Assembly: GCA_019751815.1 (NCBI GenBank)
Contig: JAIEMW010000004.1
Coordinates: 1-41,932 of the forward strand
Origin: Cyanobacteriota bacterium
Lineage (GTDB): Bacteria > Cyanobacteriota > Vampirovibrionia > Vampirovibrionales > Vampirovibrionaceae
Length of the DNA: 41,932 bases
Direction: 5' to 3'
Shown here piece after piece: positions 1 to 13,496 of this stretch. Each line of letters begins with the position of its first letter. Position 1 is the first letter of the stretch. Under the pieces are notes generated by a model, which made no database searches, was not told the DNA's origin, and was given only the letters and a program-made list of their open reading frames with translations. The translations under genes and the position numbers were made by a program.

Positions 1-2606
<2,606 letters not shown>

Positions 2607-2736
2607 TATTGTGTTGTTAATAACTAAGTCATTGGTTCATCCGTCTAACGAGACATATAAAAATGAGATTTCTAAACGAAATATTTTTTTACATGCGTTA
2701 TCAGAGATGAATCTGATTCGTTTTATTGAATCTATA

Positions 2737-2755
2737 CAGTTGTCAAGGTACAGAC
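2737..2755 (-). repeat. Leader/spacer direct repeat, spacer copy
   Basis: The plus-strand sequence CAGTTGTCAAGGTACAGAC occurs here and, base for base, at 4600-4618 in the 16S leader. It therefore precedes both 16S and 23S in the transcript. On the RNA strand it reads GUCUGUACCUUGACAACUG. Firmicute rRNA operons carry a similar TTGAAAACTG-type sequence ahead of their rRNAs. A role in rRNA processing or antitermination is inferred. Confidence 0.75.
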
Positions 2756-2797
2756 AAGGTCGTCCTCTTTATGGGAAGAGGCATACCCTGATAACCA

Positions 2798-2809
2798 AAT
2801 AATCGGAAC
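2798..2809 (-). other. Pre-16S processing stem, 3' arm
   Basis: AATAATCGGAAC on the plus strand here is the exact reverse complement of GTTCCGATTATT at 4588-4599. In the minus-strand transcript the two arms flank 16S and can form a perfect 12-bp duplex, the usual arrangement of an RNase III stem. Cleavage is inferred. Confidence 0.7.
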
Positions 2810-2956
2810 CGACCTGTTTCATCCCGTCGTCTAAACAATCTGGATTGCGAACGAGACCGTAGTAACCGTTGATTGTTTAGCGCCAAATCCGAAACGAATT
2901 TCGTCTTGGCGACGCCGACCTGGAGTACGAGTCTCCATAAATGAGACTCATGGTCT

Positions 2957-4486
<1,530 letters not shown>

Positions 4487-4587
4487 TTCTTTTTCTTGAT
4501 TAAGAACCGGCAACCGGCTCTCGATTAGAATAAAATTCTCTTGGAACTGGCTCTCGCTTTTTGTGAATGAAACGAGGGTCGTATTTT

Positions 4588-4599
4588 GTTCCGATTATT
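4588..4599 (-). other. Pre-16S processing stem, 5' arm
   Basis: GTTCCGATTATT on the plus strand is exactly complementary to 2798-2809 across the 16S gene. It directly adjoins the 19-bp leader repeat, as expected for a leader helix bounded by a conserved processing or antitermination element. Confidence 0.7.
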
Positions 4600-4618
4600 C
4601 AGTTGTCAAGGTACAGAC
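4600..4618 (-). repeat. Leader/spacer direct repeat, leader copy
   Basis: This is a 19-bp exact copy of 2737-2755. It lies about 110 nt upstream of 16S in the transcript and about 115 nt downstream of the -10 element. Confidence 0.75.
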
Positions 4619-4732
4619 CCACTGATACTTTTGAAAGTCAGGCAGTCCGTTTATTCTCGGGATATTCAGATTACAAAACAGTATCCTGAACGACCTAATT
4701 GTAAAAGACACACCTGGTGGGTAGGGATTGGT

Positions 4733-4762
4733 ATGTTAGAACAGTCTGTTTTAGAAAGTCAA
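4733..4762 (-). promoter_or_regulatory. rRNA operon promoter
   Basis: Read on the minus strand, TTGACT (4762-4757) and TAACAT (4738-4733) are separated by 18 bp. An A-rich tract lies just upstream, resembling an UP element. The position, about 250 bp ahead of 16S, fits an rRNA promoter. It is the best -35/-10 pair I saw in the leader. The start site is not determined. Confidence 0.6.
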
Positions 4763-4910
4763 CACTTTTTTATTGAAGGCCTTGAATAAGAGAAAACTCA
4801 GTCTTGGCCGTCACCATCCCTGGAGACTTAACAATAAACCAAAAACCCCAAAGATCAACCCCAAAAACAACCCGCTCAAGCCCATATACACATAAAGTTT
4901 TGAAACAGAT

Positions 4911-6566
4911 CTACCTGCGCTCATACACCACATAGGGATACGCCTCAAACACACGCTTGTAATGCCCCAAAACCCATTGCCTAAACTCAGGTATCAGATT
5001 CAGCCTCTCGCGAGGGATATTTCGGTATCTCGGATCGTTTTCTTTTGCTAGGACAGATGCACGATCCCAGATCATCCATTGAGGTGGTTTCTGCTGCAAT
5101 TCTCGTAAAGCAGTATATTGCTTTCTAGGAGGGTCTAGAACAGGCATTAAATACCGGTATTTGGTGGGGTTCTCGGCTTCCAGTGTTAAATAAAATTCCG
5201 GAGAACTATTAAATACAAATAAGCTAACCGGCTCATTCTTGGGTGTATTTTCTGCAAAAATCCATTGAGTAACCCTGTTTTTGTTGAGAGCTTGTTGAAG
5301 GTTCCCTTCTACTATTAGTGGCAGCGACTGCCCATGGGAAAAAACCACTCTCTCCTTCTCTCCCTGAGCATTCAACAGGCAGGTGCCTAGTTGTAAAATA
5401 TAGACTATAAATAGCAAAGAAAGGACACTGCCCAATACATTTTGGAGCCAACACGCACTAAAGCCTTCTACCTTGTTGACATACCTTGCCAAGCCAAAGA
5501 GGCCCAGCAATACCAAAAACCAGCTATGAAACCCAAAGAGATAGGTTGACGGGCTCGACAGGCTCGCGACAAAAAAGCCAAGGGCCGCCAAGGCCAATAG
5601 GTTTTGATACTGGACTTCTTCTCTGCCCGTTCTCAACAGCGACCAAACTGCATACAGTCCCCCCACCACCAAAAGAGTTATTTGCATCAATACACAGCTC
5701 AGCACCGCCAAAATCACAGGCTTTAAAAACCACACTGTGCTGGCCAATACATCACACATATTGGGTAACAGGGTGGAGACATTAAAAAACAACGGCTGGT
5801 AGGGGAAGCTATCCAACTCTTTGTACCCACTGTGCAGCAAAAACCCAAGCACAGAATCAATAAATACCGGCCACTCCCCGATAAACACAAAATACAAGCC
5901 CACCAAAAACACAGGTAACACACAGGCCAGCACATACACTGGCAACTCTTTTCTAATTTTCAGTTTCCACAACAAAAACAAAAAGACACTGCCCCCCACC
6001 AGCACACCCAAGGTCTGTGTGAAACAAGAGGATAATCCAAAACACAGCCCGCTCAAGATTAGCCACACCCACGGACGGCCCGAGTCGACTTTATGTGAAC
6101 TACCAACATAACGCCCCATACAGCCAACTCCCCATACTGCAAAATGCGCACTATACAGATGGTGGGTTATCTGGAGCAACAACATGGGAGAAGCAAATAA
6201 CCAGTTTGTCATGGACAGCCTATATAGCCAGCGCCATTGCGGTTTTAATGCAAGTGTTTCCATAAATCCTTCCATCACCTGCATACTCACCAACCACAGC
6301 AGTAAATTCAGCCCTCGTAAAACCAGCCACAACTGGATGGGCAAGCCCCCTCCCAGCAATTTAATTGTCCCAGCAATCAACAACGCTGTCCCGGGCATCA
6401 CAAATTCAAACACATCACGGTATAACAGTTTTCCCTGGGCCACCTGCCATCCTGTGTACACCATCACAGGCTCATCCACCAACGGGGCACTCCATAATAA
6501 CGGCCAGGCGATACACACCACCAGCATATAGAATACCCAGTGCCAAGGCACCTGCTTCTTTACCAT
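4911..6566 (-). CDS. GT-C family membrane glycosyltransferase (PMT/GT39-like)
   Basis: This is an integral membrane protein of about 551 residues with roughly ten or more hydrophobic segments. It probably transfers a sugar from a polyprenyl-phosphate donor on the outer face of the membrane. Near residues 30-60 it has DEPVMVYTGWQVAQGKLLYR followed by DVFEFVMPGT. This matches the first outer loop of GT-C enzymes, where an acidic residue is catalytic and the pattern Y-R-D-x-F-x-x-x-x-P-G-T recurs. A soluble C-terminal part follows the last helix. I chose the ATG at 6566, whose protein begins MVKKQVPW and runs straight into a helix. The frame opens at a GTG at 6629 with no usable ribosome-binding site. 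It stands alone between the rRNA operon and pyrG, with a terminator upstream. The acceptor is unknown. Confidence 0.75.
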   Translation of the reverse strand: MVKKQVPWHWVFYMLVVCIAWPLLWSAPLVDEPVMVYTGWQVAQGKLLYRDVFEFVMPGTALLIAGTIKLLGGGLPIQLWLVLRGLNLLLWLVSMQVMEGFMETLALKPQWRWLYRLSMTNWLFASPMLLLQITHHLYSAHFAVWGVGCMGRYVGSSHKVDSGRPWVWLILSGLCFGLSSCFTQTLGVLVGGSVFLFLLWKLKIRKELPVYVLACVLPVFLVGLYFVFIGEWPVFIDSVLGFLLHSGYKELDSFPYQPLFFNVSTLLPNMCDVLASTVWFLKPVILAVLSCVLMQITLLVVGGLYAVWSLLRTGREEVQYQNLLALAALGFFVASLSSPSTYLFGFHSWFLVLLGLFGLARYVNKVEGFSACWLQNVLGSVLSLLFIVYILQLGTCLLNAQGEKERVVFSHGQSLPLIVEGNLQQALNKNRVTQWIFAENTPKNEPVSLFVFNSSPEFYLTLEAENPTKYRYLMPVLDPPRKQYTALRELQQKPPQWMIWDRASVLAKENDPRYRNIPRERLNLIPEFRQWVLGHYKRVFEAYPYVVYERR

Positions 6567-6649
6567 TACGTTCAACTTGCCCAAAGTGAACTGACTAAAG
6601 GAAAGCACACAAACTCCATTTCCAATCACCTTTTGTGTTAATTATCTCA

Positions 6650-6690
6650 CAAAAGAAAGCCCGCAAAACCCAAACGGCTTGCGAGCTTTA
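6650..6690 (-). terminator. Rho-independent terminator after pyrG
   Basis: On the minus strand, AAAGCTCGCAA (6689-6679) pairs with TTGCGGGCTTT (6666-6656) apart from one G-T wobble, and is followed by CTTTTG. The hairpin lies about 115 bp past the pyrG stop. A second, weaker hairpin (GATGGT/ACCATC, about 6733-6751) without a U-tract lies between. Confidence 0.65.
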
Positions 6691-6804
6691 ATAGAAATAG
6701 AAGAGAAGAGAGAGAGACAGTAAACGGCTCGCGATGGTCTAAAAAACCATCCCGCCCCGTATTTGCATAAAAACAAGCAGTGTGTTTTTTGTGCGCGCAC
6801 TCTC

Positions 6805-8451
6805 TTATAGCGAGGAAGCCGAAACACCCACGTTTAAGCGCTCTTTTGCGGCTTTCATCAGCCCATAAAACAAGGGATGGGGATTATCCGGTCGTGATTT
6901 AAATTCCGGGTGATATTGACTAGCCAAAAACCACGGATGATCGGCCAGCTCAATCACTTCAACCAGCTTTCGATCCGGTGACAGCCCTGAGATAATTAAC
7001 CCTGCCTGGGTCAGGATGTCCCGGTAGTCATTATTGATTTCAAAACGGTGTCTGTGCCGCTCCATTACCACATCGGCCTGATACGCCTCAGCCGCCTTGG
7101 TCCCTTTAACCAGATGACAGGGGTATTGCCCCAGGCGCATTGTACCGCCCTTGTCTCCCCCTTTATCGGACAGCTCTTTCTGCTCATCCATCAAATCCAC
7201 AACAGATTGATCGGTAGAAGCGTCAAATTCTCGGCTATTGGCCCGAGAGAGATTAGCCACATTACGGGCAAATTCAATCACCGCGCATTGCATGCCAAGG
7301 CATAGTCCCAAGAAAGGCAATTTATTCACCCGGGCATACTCAATCACATTGATTTTGCCCTCGATCCCTCTAAAGCCAAAGCCGCCAGGGACCACCAGGG
7401 CATCGACATCAGACAAAAAGGCCGCGGCTGTTTCGCGGTCTTCGCAATCTTCAGAATTAATCCACTTGAGTTCCACACCGCAGCCAACAGCAGCACCGGC
7501 ATGTTTCAGGGACTCAATTACAGAGATGTAGGCATCACCGAGCCCCGTATATTTTCCGGCAATGGCGACACGAAGTTGTTGTTTGGGCTCTTTAATCGAT
7601 TTCACCATTTGGGTCCAGGCATCCAATTGTGGCTCTGTATTGGGGAGGCCAAGACGTTGCAGAACCTGAAGTGCTAAGCCTTCACGTTCTAGAGCCAGTG
7701 GGACCTCATAAATCGATTCCATATCAACGCCTTGAATCACCGCTTCAGGATCGACGTTGGTAAATTGCGCTAGTTTCAAACGCTCGGATTCTCCAAAAGG
7801 CTGCTCCGTCCGGCAGACCAGAATATCCGGCTGAATCCCGATGCTTCTGAGCGTATTGACACTGTGTTGTGAAGGCTTGGTCTTTACTTCGCGAGACGTT
7901 TTCAAGAAGGGAATCAAGGTGACGTGGATAAAGCAGGTATTCTTAAACCCCACATCGTAGCGAAATTGACGAATCGCTTCTAAGAAAGGGAGCCCTTCAA
8001 TATCTCCAACGGTACCGCCAACTTCACAAATCTGTATGTCAGGCGCCAGAGAGACGGCCGCTTCTTTAATGCGGCTTTTAATCTCATCCGTGATATGCGG
8101 AATCGTCTGGACGGTCGCCCCCAGATAGTCCCCTTTGCGCTCTTTGGAAATCACGCTGAGATAGATACTGCCAGAGGTAACGTTATTAATCCGGGTGAGA
8201 TTCGTGTCAATGAAACGCTCATAGTGTCCGAGATCAAGGTCAGTCTCAGCCCCATCATCGGTGACAAACACTTCCCCATGCTGAAAAGGACTCATGGTAC
8301 CAGGATCCACGTTAATATAAGGATCAAACTTTTGAATAGAGACTTTAAAGCCACGGGCACGAAGCAGCCGCCCAAGCGAAGCAGCGACAATCCCCTTACC
8401 CAAAGAGCTGACCACACCACCGGTGATAAAAATGTACTTCGTTGAGCCCAT
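6805..8451 (-). CDS. pyrG: CTP synthase
   Basis: The 548-residue product converts UTP to CTP using ATP and glutamine, the last step of pyrimidine nucleotide synthesis. The N-terminal synthetase domain starts with [15 protein letters not shown] (P-loop) and has the family's [13 protein letters not shown] segment. The C-terminal class I glutamine amidotransferase domain shows FLGLCLGMQ with the nucleophilic cysteine near residue 390, and the His-Glu pair in SQYHPEF near 520. The length is normal for the family. Translation starts at an ATG 46 bp after gatC. A strong hairpin terminator follows at 6650-6690, so pyrG is probably the last gene of the transcript. Confidence 0.98.
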   Translation of the reverse strand: MGSTKYIFITGGVVSSLGKGIVAASLGRLLRARGFKVSIQKFDPYINVDPGTMSPFQHGEVFVTDDGAETDLDLGHYERFIDTNLTRINNVTSGSIYLSVISKERKGDYLGATVQTIPHITDEIKSRIKEAAVSLAPDIQICEVGGTVGDIEGLPFLEAIRQFRYDVGFKNTCFIHVTLIPFLKTSREVKTKPSQHSVNTLRSIGIQPDILVCRTEQPFGESERLKLAQFTNVDPEAVIQGVDMESIYEVPLALEREGLALQVLQRLGLPNTEPQLDAWTQMVKSIKEPKQQLRVAIAGKYTGLGDAYISVIESLKHAGAAVGCGVELKWINSEDCEDRETAAAFLSDVDALVVPGGFGFRGIEGKINVIEYARVNKLPFLGLCLGMQCAVIEFARNVANLSRANSREFDASTDQSVVDLMDEQKELSDKGGDKGGTMRLGQYPCHLVKGTKAAEAYQADVVMERHRHRFEINNDYRDILTQAGLIISGLSPDRKLVEVIELADHPWFLASQYHPEFKSRPDNPHPLFYGLMKAAKERLNVGVSASSL

Positions 8452-8497
8452 AACGTTAGTGAATCCTTTGCCTTTAGCGTTTCAAATCATATTTTAT

Positions 8498-8821
8498 CTA
8501 ATTGCTATTTTCTTCGAGGATTTTCGGCACTCTGAAAAACCCTTCTTCCTCTTCAGGGGCATTCTTTAGGAGTGCTTCTCTCGTATAGTGCTTGAAAGCC
8601 AGATCTGGTCTGGTCAATACGGCCTGTTGAGGAATATCCGTTGCCATCGTCTCGTCCATGAAGGCATCCAAAGCGGGATCGTCTAAGGGGAGTGTATTTA
8701 ACTGCTCCACCAACGTCAGAATCTTAGACAGTTCTTCCGCATAGCGGGCTGCATCTTCAGCAGAAATATCGAGCCTGGCTAGTGTCGCCACATGGGCCAC
8801 TGCTTCGTGAGTAATCGTCAA
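8498..8821 (-). CDS. gatC: Asp-tRNA(Asn)/Glu-tRNA(Gln) amidotransferase subunit C
   Basis: This small subunit (107 residues) of the GatCAB amidotransferase converts mischarged Glu-tRNA(Gln) or Asp-tRNA(Asn) to the amidated form. It wraps around and stabilises GatA and GatB. The N-terminus, with ITHEAVAHVATLARLDIS, and the C-terminus, with RPD followed by LKNAPEEEEGFFRVPKIL, are typical of the family. The start codon is TTG at 8821. It is supported by AGGA eight bases upstream and because it gives the normal GatC N-terminus; no ATG would. gatA and gatB are not in the window. A promoter-like sequence lies in the 154-bp gap upstream, so gatC-pyrG may be a sub-operon. Confidence 0.93.
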   Translation of the reverse strand: MTITHEAVAHVATLARLDISAEDAARYAEELSKILTLVEQLNTLPLDDPALDAFMDETMATDIPQQAVLTRPDLAFKHYTREALLKNAPEEEEGFFRVPKILEENSN

Positions 8822-8884
8822 CGCCTGTTTCCTTTTGCCCTTAAATAAAGTCTCAATGATTCATAAAATCGCAATTCGTCATGT

Positions 8885-8914
8885 ATTATCGCCCAAGGCC
8901 ACAGTATCTGACAA
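8885..8914 (-). promoter_or_regulatory. Probable promoter of gatC-pyrG
   Basis: On the minus strand TTGTCA (8914-8909) and GATAAT (8890-8885) are separated by 18 bp, about 60 bp ahead of the gatC start. This is inside the only sizeable gap (154 bp) between lipB and gatC. Confidence 0.45.
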
Positions 8915-8975
8915 GCCAGCAGGGCCGCCATCCGTTACCAATTCGTAAACATCACGTCAAAAATATCAAGGAGAA

Positions 8976-9671
8976 TCAGGACTCAGCGGCAAATTCACCG
9001 CAAAATGCTTCAACCAGTTGCGCTTTCACACACGTCATATCCACTTGATCAGTGACGAGATCTCCCAGACGAGTCATTTGAGAAGCGTTTAGCCCGCAAG
9101 GATTAATCTGTGAAAATTCGGTCAAGGGGTTGTTGATGTTCAAAGAAAGCCCATGATAAGTCACCCAGTGTTTTACAGCCACACCAATCGACGCTATTTT
9201 TTTATAACCTATTTTTTTTGAGGTGATCTCTTTACCCCCTGATGAACTTTCCACCCAAACACCGGTATAGCCCGGTTGACGTATCCCTTCTATGTCATAA
9301 GCAGCCAACACAGCAATCACAACAGTCTCTAATCGACGCAGATATTGGTGCAAGTCTCGCTCGTGAGGGTAGAGACGGTATATCGGGTAGACTACCAACT
9401 GCCCAGGGGCATGGTAAGTGACATCTCCACCTCGTTCAATGGAAACAACAGCCGTTTCAGGCAGCACCTCCAACAGATTTTCTTCTTTGCTAGCTCGCCC
9501 TCGAGTAATGACGGGATAATGTTCCCCCATTAAGAGAATATCAGGCTGATCGGGATCATCAAAATTATCTGTTAACGTATCTATCCAGATTTTTTGCTGG
9601 GCATAAATAGAAGCATAGTCAGACAGACCAAAATCAATCACCTGGAGTGAACGCTTTGCAAACGCTGTCAT
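8976..9671 (-). CDS. lipB: Lipoyl(octanoyl) transferase
   Basis: LipB (231 residues) moves the octanoyl group from acyl carrier protein to the lipoyl domains of 2-oxoacid dehydrogenases. LipA then inserts sulfur. The family signature RGGDVTYHAPGQLVVYP is near residues 79-95. The lysine segment KKIASIGVAVKHWVTYHG and the catalytic cysteine in INPCGL are also present. It starts 12 bp after lpdA. With lipA at the other end of the same run of genes, the operon encodes the dehydrogenase complex and de novo lipoylation of its E2. The ATG start is at 9671; the ribosome-binding site is weak. Confidence 0.96.
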   Translation of the reverse strand: MTAFAKRSLQVIDFGLSDYASIYAQQKIWIDTLTDNFDDPDQPDILLMGEHYPVITRGRASKEENLLEVLPETAVVSIERGGDVTYHAPGQLVVYPIYRLYPHERDLHQYLRRLETVVIAVLAAYDIEGIRQPGYTGVWVESSSGGKEITSKKIGYKKIASIGVAVKHWVTYHGLSLNINNPLTEFSQINPCGLNASQMTRLGDLVTDQVDMTCVKAQLVEAFCGEFAAES

Positions 9672-9683
9672 CTTAGGAATACG

Positions 9684-11144
9684 CTATTTAGTCGAAGCGA
9701 CAGGCACTTTAGAGGGTGTTTTTGCCTGATAAATATGAATGGCTTTTTGATGAACTGCTTCTGCGGCCTCCATAAAGGATTCTGGCAGCGTGGGATGGGC
9801 ATGGACTGTCAGAGAAATATCTTCTGCAGTGGCGCCCATCTCGATGGCCAGAGTCGCTTCTGCAATCAATTCTGAAACATCAGGTCCCATCATATGAACG
9901 CCCAGCAGGACATCCGTCTTGGCATCGGCAATCACTTTGACAAAGCCTTCTGTCTCATTCATCGACAGCGCACGTCCAGAGGCCTGGAAGGGGAACTTCC
10001 CGACACGAATATCATACCCTTGCTCTTTGGCTTGGGCTTCTGTCAATCCAACCGTTGCTACTTCAGGATCCGTAAACACAGCCCCAGGCATTGCCCGGTA
10101 GTCCAGAATTTCAGAAGATCCCGCGATCACGGCCGCAGCCACCAAGCCTTCTTTGGATGCTTTATGCGCCAGTAACGGGGCTGAGGTCACATCACCAATC
10201 GCAAAAATATGGGGAGAGCTGGTCTTTAACTGCTGATTGACCGTGATGAATCCCTTATCATTGGTCTGGACACCGGCCTTATCCAGAGAAAGTCCAGCGC
10301 TATTAGGCCGTCTTCCCACAGAAACTAAGAGCTTATCCACTGACACCGTTTTCTTTTCTTTGGGAGTTTCTATTTCCAGCGTGACACCCGCCTGTTTATC
10401 AGAGGCTATTTTCGCAGACAAGACTTTCGACTGGGTGAAAACCTGGATCCCTCTCTTTTTGAGAGACCGCTCTAACATCTGAACAATGTCTGCATCGGTC
10501 CCTGGGAGAAGTTGCGGCATCATTTCAATCACAGTCACCTGGCTTCCCAATTTAGCATACAAGCAAGCCATTTCCAGACCAATCACACCGCCCCCCATAA
10601 TCGCCAAAGAACTTGGCACCTCAGTAAATTCCAAGGCCTCTCGCGAATCAACAATGGTCTTACCGTTGAGTTCAAAGCCAGGGATTTGTACCGGCGAAGA
10701 GCCTGTGGCAATAATGGCATGTTTAAATGCCAGCGTTATCTCAGATGCGTTTGTATTAGAGGCAATACTGAGTGTATGAGACCCACTAAAGCGGGCTTCT
10801 CCCATAATCACTTGCACCCCGTGGGATTTGAGCAAAGAGCCAATCCCTCCGGTCAATTTTTTGACCACATCGGCCTTCCAGGCCTGGAGTTTTGGCATAT
10901 CCAAAGAGACGGAGCCGACGGTAATCCCCATCATATCGACATGCTGGATTTTTTCGTATAAAGAGGCAACGTAGATCAGTGCTTTAGAGGGAATACAACC
11001 CCAATTGAGGCACACCCCGCCCAGAGCCTCTTTCTCTACAATGGCGACTGATTGTCCCAATTGTGCCAGACGGATAGCAGCCACGTAGCCACCAGGACCT
11101 GAGCCTATCACCACCGTATCGACACGGGTTTCTTGAGCGGGCAT
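9684..11144 (-). CDS. lpdA: Dihydrolipoyl dehydrogenase (E3)
   Basis: E3 is an FAD-dependent enzyme that reoxidises the dihydrolipoyl arm of E2 and reduces NAD+. The N-terminal dinucleotide-binding motif GSGPGGYVAAIRLAQLG is near residues 13-29. The redox-active disulfide is in GGVCLNWGCIPSKAL. A second nucleotide-binding motif is in IMGGGVIGLEMA, and the catalytic His-Glu of the dimer interface is in HAHPTLPES. The length of 486 is normal. I chose the ATG at 11144, which has AAAGGAG eight bases upstream. A TTG codon directly ahead of it is in frame but unneeded. The gene begins 20 bp after the E2 gene and belongs to the same transcript. Confidence 0.97.
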   Translation of the reverse strand: MPAQETRVDTVVIGSGPGGYVAAIRLAQLGQSVAIVEKEALGGVCLNWGCIPSKALIYVASLYEKIQHVDMMGITVGSVSLDMPKLQAWKADVVKKLTGGIGSLLKSHGVQVIMGEARFSGSHTLSIASNTNASEITLAFKHAIIATGSSPVQIPGFELNGKTIVDSREALEFTEVPSSLAIMGGGVIGLEMACLYAKLGSQVTVIEMMPQLLPGTDADIVQMLERSLKKRGIQVFTQSKVLSAKIASDKQAGVTLEIETPKEKKTVSVDKLLVSVGRRPNSAGLSLDKAGVQTNDKGFITVNQQLKTSSPHIFAIGDVTSAPLLAHKASKEGLVAAAVIAGSSEILDYRAMPGAVFTDPEVATVGLTEAQAKEQGYDIRVGKFPFQASGRALSMNETEGFVKVIADAKTDVLLGVHMMGPDVSELIAEATLAIEMGATAEDISLTVHAHPTLPESFMEAAEAVHQKAIHIYQAKTPSKVPVASTK

Positions 11145-11164
11145 CAACAGAACTCCTTTACAGC

Positions 11165-12427
11165 TTATAAACTAGGCTCTAGCAGCATCGCCACAGGGGC
11201 TTCCAAAAACTGGATCAGCCGCTTCATAAACAGAGCTGCTTCTGCCCCGTCCACCACCCGGTGATCACAGGACATCGAGAGATACATCATATCGCGGATC
11301 ACCACCTGATTGTCCCGAACAACCGGCCGTTTTTCAATCTTGTTAATTCCCATAATGGCCACTTCAGGGTGATTAATAATGGGAACACCGAAAATACCGC
11401 CAATAGAACCAATACTGGTGAGCGTAAACGTTCCACCTTTGAGCTCATCAAGGGTGAGTTTCCCAGCACGGGCCTTGTCTGAAAGCTGTTTAATCTCTTC
11501 GGCGAGTTCAAACACTGATTTTTGGTCAGCAAATTTCACCACGGGCACAATCAACCCTTGGGCTGTCGCCACGGCAACACCCATATGGAAGTGTTTTTTA
11601 TAAACCAGCTCCTGCTTAGCATCATCCAGAGAACTGTTAAGTACAGGATACTCTTTTAAAGCCGCTATCACCGCCTTCATGATCAAGGGGAGATAAGTCA
11701 GTTTGACACCACGTTGTTCTGCCAGAGGGGCTAACTGGTCTTTAACCGAACAAATTGCGGTCATTTCAACTTCTTCGACGTAGGCAAAATGGGGGGCAAC
11801 CTGCTTGGCGTGAACCAGATGCTCTGCGATTTTTTTCCGCAACCCTGCAAAGGGAACCCGCTCTTCTCTTTCAATACGTTCCAGTTCAATCCGCGCCAAG
11901 CGGTTCAAGTTCGAGCGTGGAATGCCACCCCCAGCCTGTTTAAAATTTTGGACATCCGTAGGGGTAATACGGCCCTTGGGGCCTGTGCCTTGCAAGGCAT
12001 TTAGTGAAACACCCAGTTCCCGGGCCATCTTTCGAGTCGCAGGCGCCGCCAGCACTTTACTGTCGTATGCAAGAGTGGCAATAGATTTATTGTGCCCATT
12101 GGCAGCCAAAGTCTCAGAAGCCACCGCAGCAGGGATTTTGACAGGCTCAGTAACAGAAGCGGCTTGAGTTTCTTTTGCAGGCGCTGCCCCAGTCTCAGAA
12201 AAGACAACAATCACAGAGCCCACTTTGACCGTTTCCCCGGCCTTTCCGCGAAGCTCAGCGACAACACCCGTATAAGGAGACGGAATTTCTGCAGTCACCT
12301 TATCGGTCATTACTTCCACCAGAGCTTGATCTTCCTTCACACTGTCACCTGGTTTCACCAGCCATTGCACGATTTCACCTTCAGCGATTCCTTCGCCAAT
12401 ATCGGGTAGCCTGAATTCAACGGCCAT
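11165..12427 (-). CDS. bkdB: 2-oxoacid dehydrogenase E2 (dihydrolipoyl acyltransferase, BkdB-like)
   Basis: This is the core acyltransferase of the complex, 420 residues. It has one N-terminal lipoyl domain with the modified lysine in EVMTDKVTAEIPSP (near residue 44) and an alanine-rich linker. The E3/E1-binding domain around 125-165 contains APATRKMARELGVSLNALQG and GPKGRITPTDV. The C-terminal catalytic domain ends in the active-site motif SCDHRVVDGA. The V-M-T-D-K-V form of the lipoyl motif is common in branched-chain E2 proteins, while pyruvate E2 more often has E-T-D-K-A. AAGGAG precedes the ATG. Together with the branched-chain-like E1 subunits this favours a Bkd-type complex, but dual use on pyruvate cannot be excluded. 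Confidence 0.9.
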   Translation of the reverse strand: MAVEFRLPDIGEGIAEGEIVQWLVKPGDSVKEDQALVEVMTDKVTAEIPSPYTGVVAELRGKAGETVKVGSVIVVFSETGAAPAKETQAASVTEPVKIPAAVASETLAANGHNKSIATLAYDSKVLAAPATRKMARELGVSLNALQGTGPKGRITPTDVQNFKQAGGGIPRSNLNRLARIELERIEREERVPFAGLRKKIAEHLVHAKQVAPHFAYVEEVEMTAICSVKDQLAPLAEQRGVKLTYLPLIMKAVIAALKEYPVLNSSLDDAKQELVYKKHFHMGVAVATAQGLIVPVVKFADQKSVFELAEEIKQLSDKARAGKLTLDELKGGTFTLTSIGSIGGIFGVPIINHPEVAIMGINKIEKRPVVRDNQVVIRDMMYLSMSCDHRVVDGAEAALFMKRLIQFLEAPVAMLLEPSL

Positions 12428-12462
12428 GAGTAAACTCCTTCAACATATTGATTTAGAAAGTC

Positions 12463-13440
12463 TTACTGATATTGCAATACTTCTTGCATTGCCTGGTATA
12501 CCCTGACAGGGTGGGGCACATAGACATACTCAAGCGTATACGGGAAAGGGGTATCAAAGCCACCAACCCGTTTGACTGGGGCTTCGAGCGAATCAATGAC
12601 ATTTTCAGCAATCAAGGCTGCCACTTCCGCCCCGTAGCCACAAGTTTTAGGCGCCTCGTATACCACCATTGCCCGGCCCGTTTTTACCACAGAATTTAAG
12701 ATTGTCTCTTCATCAAGTGGGTACAACGTTCTGAGATCAATAATTTCAACACTATAGCCCTCTTCTTGGATTTTTCGAGCCGCTTTCTCGCAAACATCCA
12801 CCATGGCACCGTAGCAGAAAACGGTCAGATCCGTCCCGCTTTGTACCACTCGGGCTGGGCCGATAGGGACCGTATATTCCCCGTCTGGCACATCTCCTTT
12901 CACAGAGCGATAGATTTTTTTGGGCTCCATAAATATCACCGGGTCCTCACCGCGAATCGCTGAGGCGAGAAGCCCTTTGGCATCATAAGGTGTTGAAGGA
13001 ATCACCACTTGCAAGCCTGGAGTGTGGGTAAAATAGGCTTCTGGACTCTGAGAGTGATACAGACCGCCCCGAATACCACCGCCATAAGGAGTTCTGACCA
13101 CCACAGGACATGGAAACTCTCCGCCAGAGCGGTAACGAAACTTGGCCAATTCCGACACAATCTGATCAAAAGCGGGATAAATAAAGTCGGCAAACTGAAT
13201 CTCAGAGACCGGCTTCAGCCCGTAAACCGCCATACCGATGGCTGCACCGATAATCCCGGTTTCAGACAAGGGGGTATCCATCACCCGATCGGGACCAAAC
13301 TCGCTGTAAAGTCCTTCTGTGGTTCTAAAAACACCACCATTCACGCCCACATCTTCTCCCATCAGAATCACCCGGTTATCCCGGCGCATTTCGGTTCTCA
13401 GAGAGTCATTAATTGCTTGTAATAATGTCATTGTCGGCAT
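12463..13440 (-). CDS. bkdAB: 2-oxoacid dehydrogenase E1 beta subunit (branched-chain type)
   Basis: The beta subunit (325 residues) of the thiamine-diphosphate-dependent decarboxylase pairs with the alpha subunit encoded next to it. It shows the transketolase-like pyrimidine domain (LLQAINDSLRTEM; GEDVGVNGGVFRTTEGL) and the C-terminal domain with EIIDLRTLYPLDEETI. KFRYRSGGEFPCPVVVRTPY and LYHSQSPEAYFTHTPGL are much closer to human BCKDHB and Bacillus BkdAB than to pyruvate dehydrogenase beta, from memory of those sequences. It follows the alpha gene after a 56-bp gap and precedes E2 by 35 bp. A methionine three codons in is an alternative start. Confidence 0.9.
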   Translation of the reverse strand: MPTMTLLQAINDSLRTEMRRDNRVILMGEDVGVNGGVFRTTEGLYSEFGPDRVMDTPLSETGIIGAAIGMAVYGLKPVSEIQFADFIYPAFDQIVSELAKFRYRSGGEFPCPVVVRTPYGGGIRGGLYHSQSPEAYFTHTPGLQVVIPSTPYDAKGLLASAIRGEDPVIFMEPKKIYRSVKGDVPDGEYTVPIGPARVVQSGTDLTVFCYGAMVDVCEKAARKIQEEGYSVEIIDLRTLYPLDEETILNSVVKTGRAMVVYEAPKTCGYGAEVAALIAENVIDSLEAPVKRVGGFDTPFPYTLEYVYVPHPVRVYQAMQEVLQYQ

Positions 13441-13496
13441 AACGTCTGGTATCTCGCCTCCATTCAGTCAGTCAATAAAACTATCTTTTGCTCAAG

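Larger units (their letters stand above)
4487..4910 (-). other. rRNA leader and promoter region
   Basis: This non-coding stretch separates 16S from the glycosyltransferase gene. It contains the rRNA promoter (4733-4762), the leader copy of the 19-bp repeat (4600-4618), one arm of the pre-16S stem (4588-4599) and imperfectly repeated GGCTCTCG blocks between 4507 and 4557. A 67-codon plus-strand open frame here overlaps all of these and has no ribosome-binding site. From about 4790 to 4910 I see only A/C-rich sequence with no clear terminator. Confidence 0.7.

Noticed and set aside
2611..2802. 63-codon plus-strand open frame in the 16S-23S spacer
   Set aside because: It overlaps the spacer repeat and the processing stem, and has no ribosome-binding site.
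4586..4789. 67-codon plus-strand open frame in the rRNA leader
   Set aside because: It covers the rRNA promoter and leader elements on the opposite strand and has no recognisable product.
6642..6827. 61-codon minus-strand frame overlapping the pyrG stop
   Set aside because: It spans the terminator hairpin and has no ribosome-binding site.
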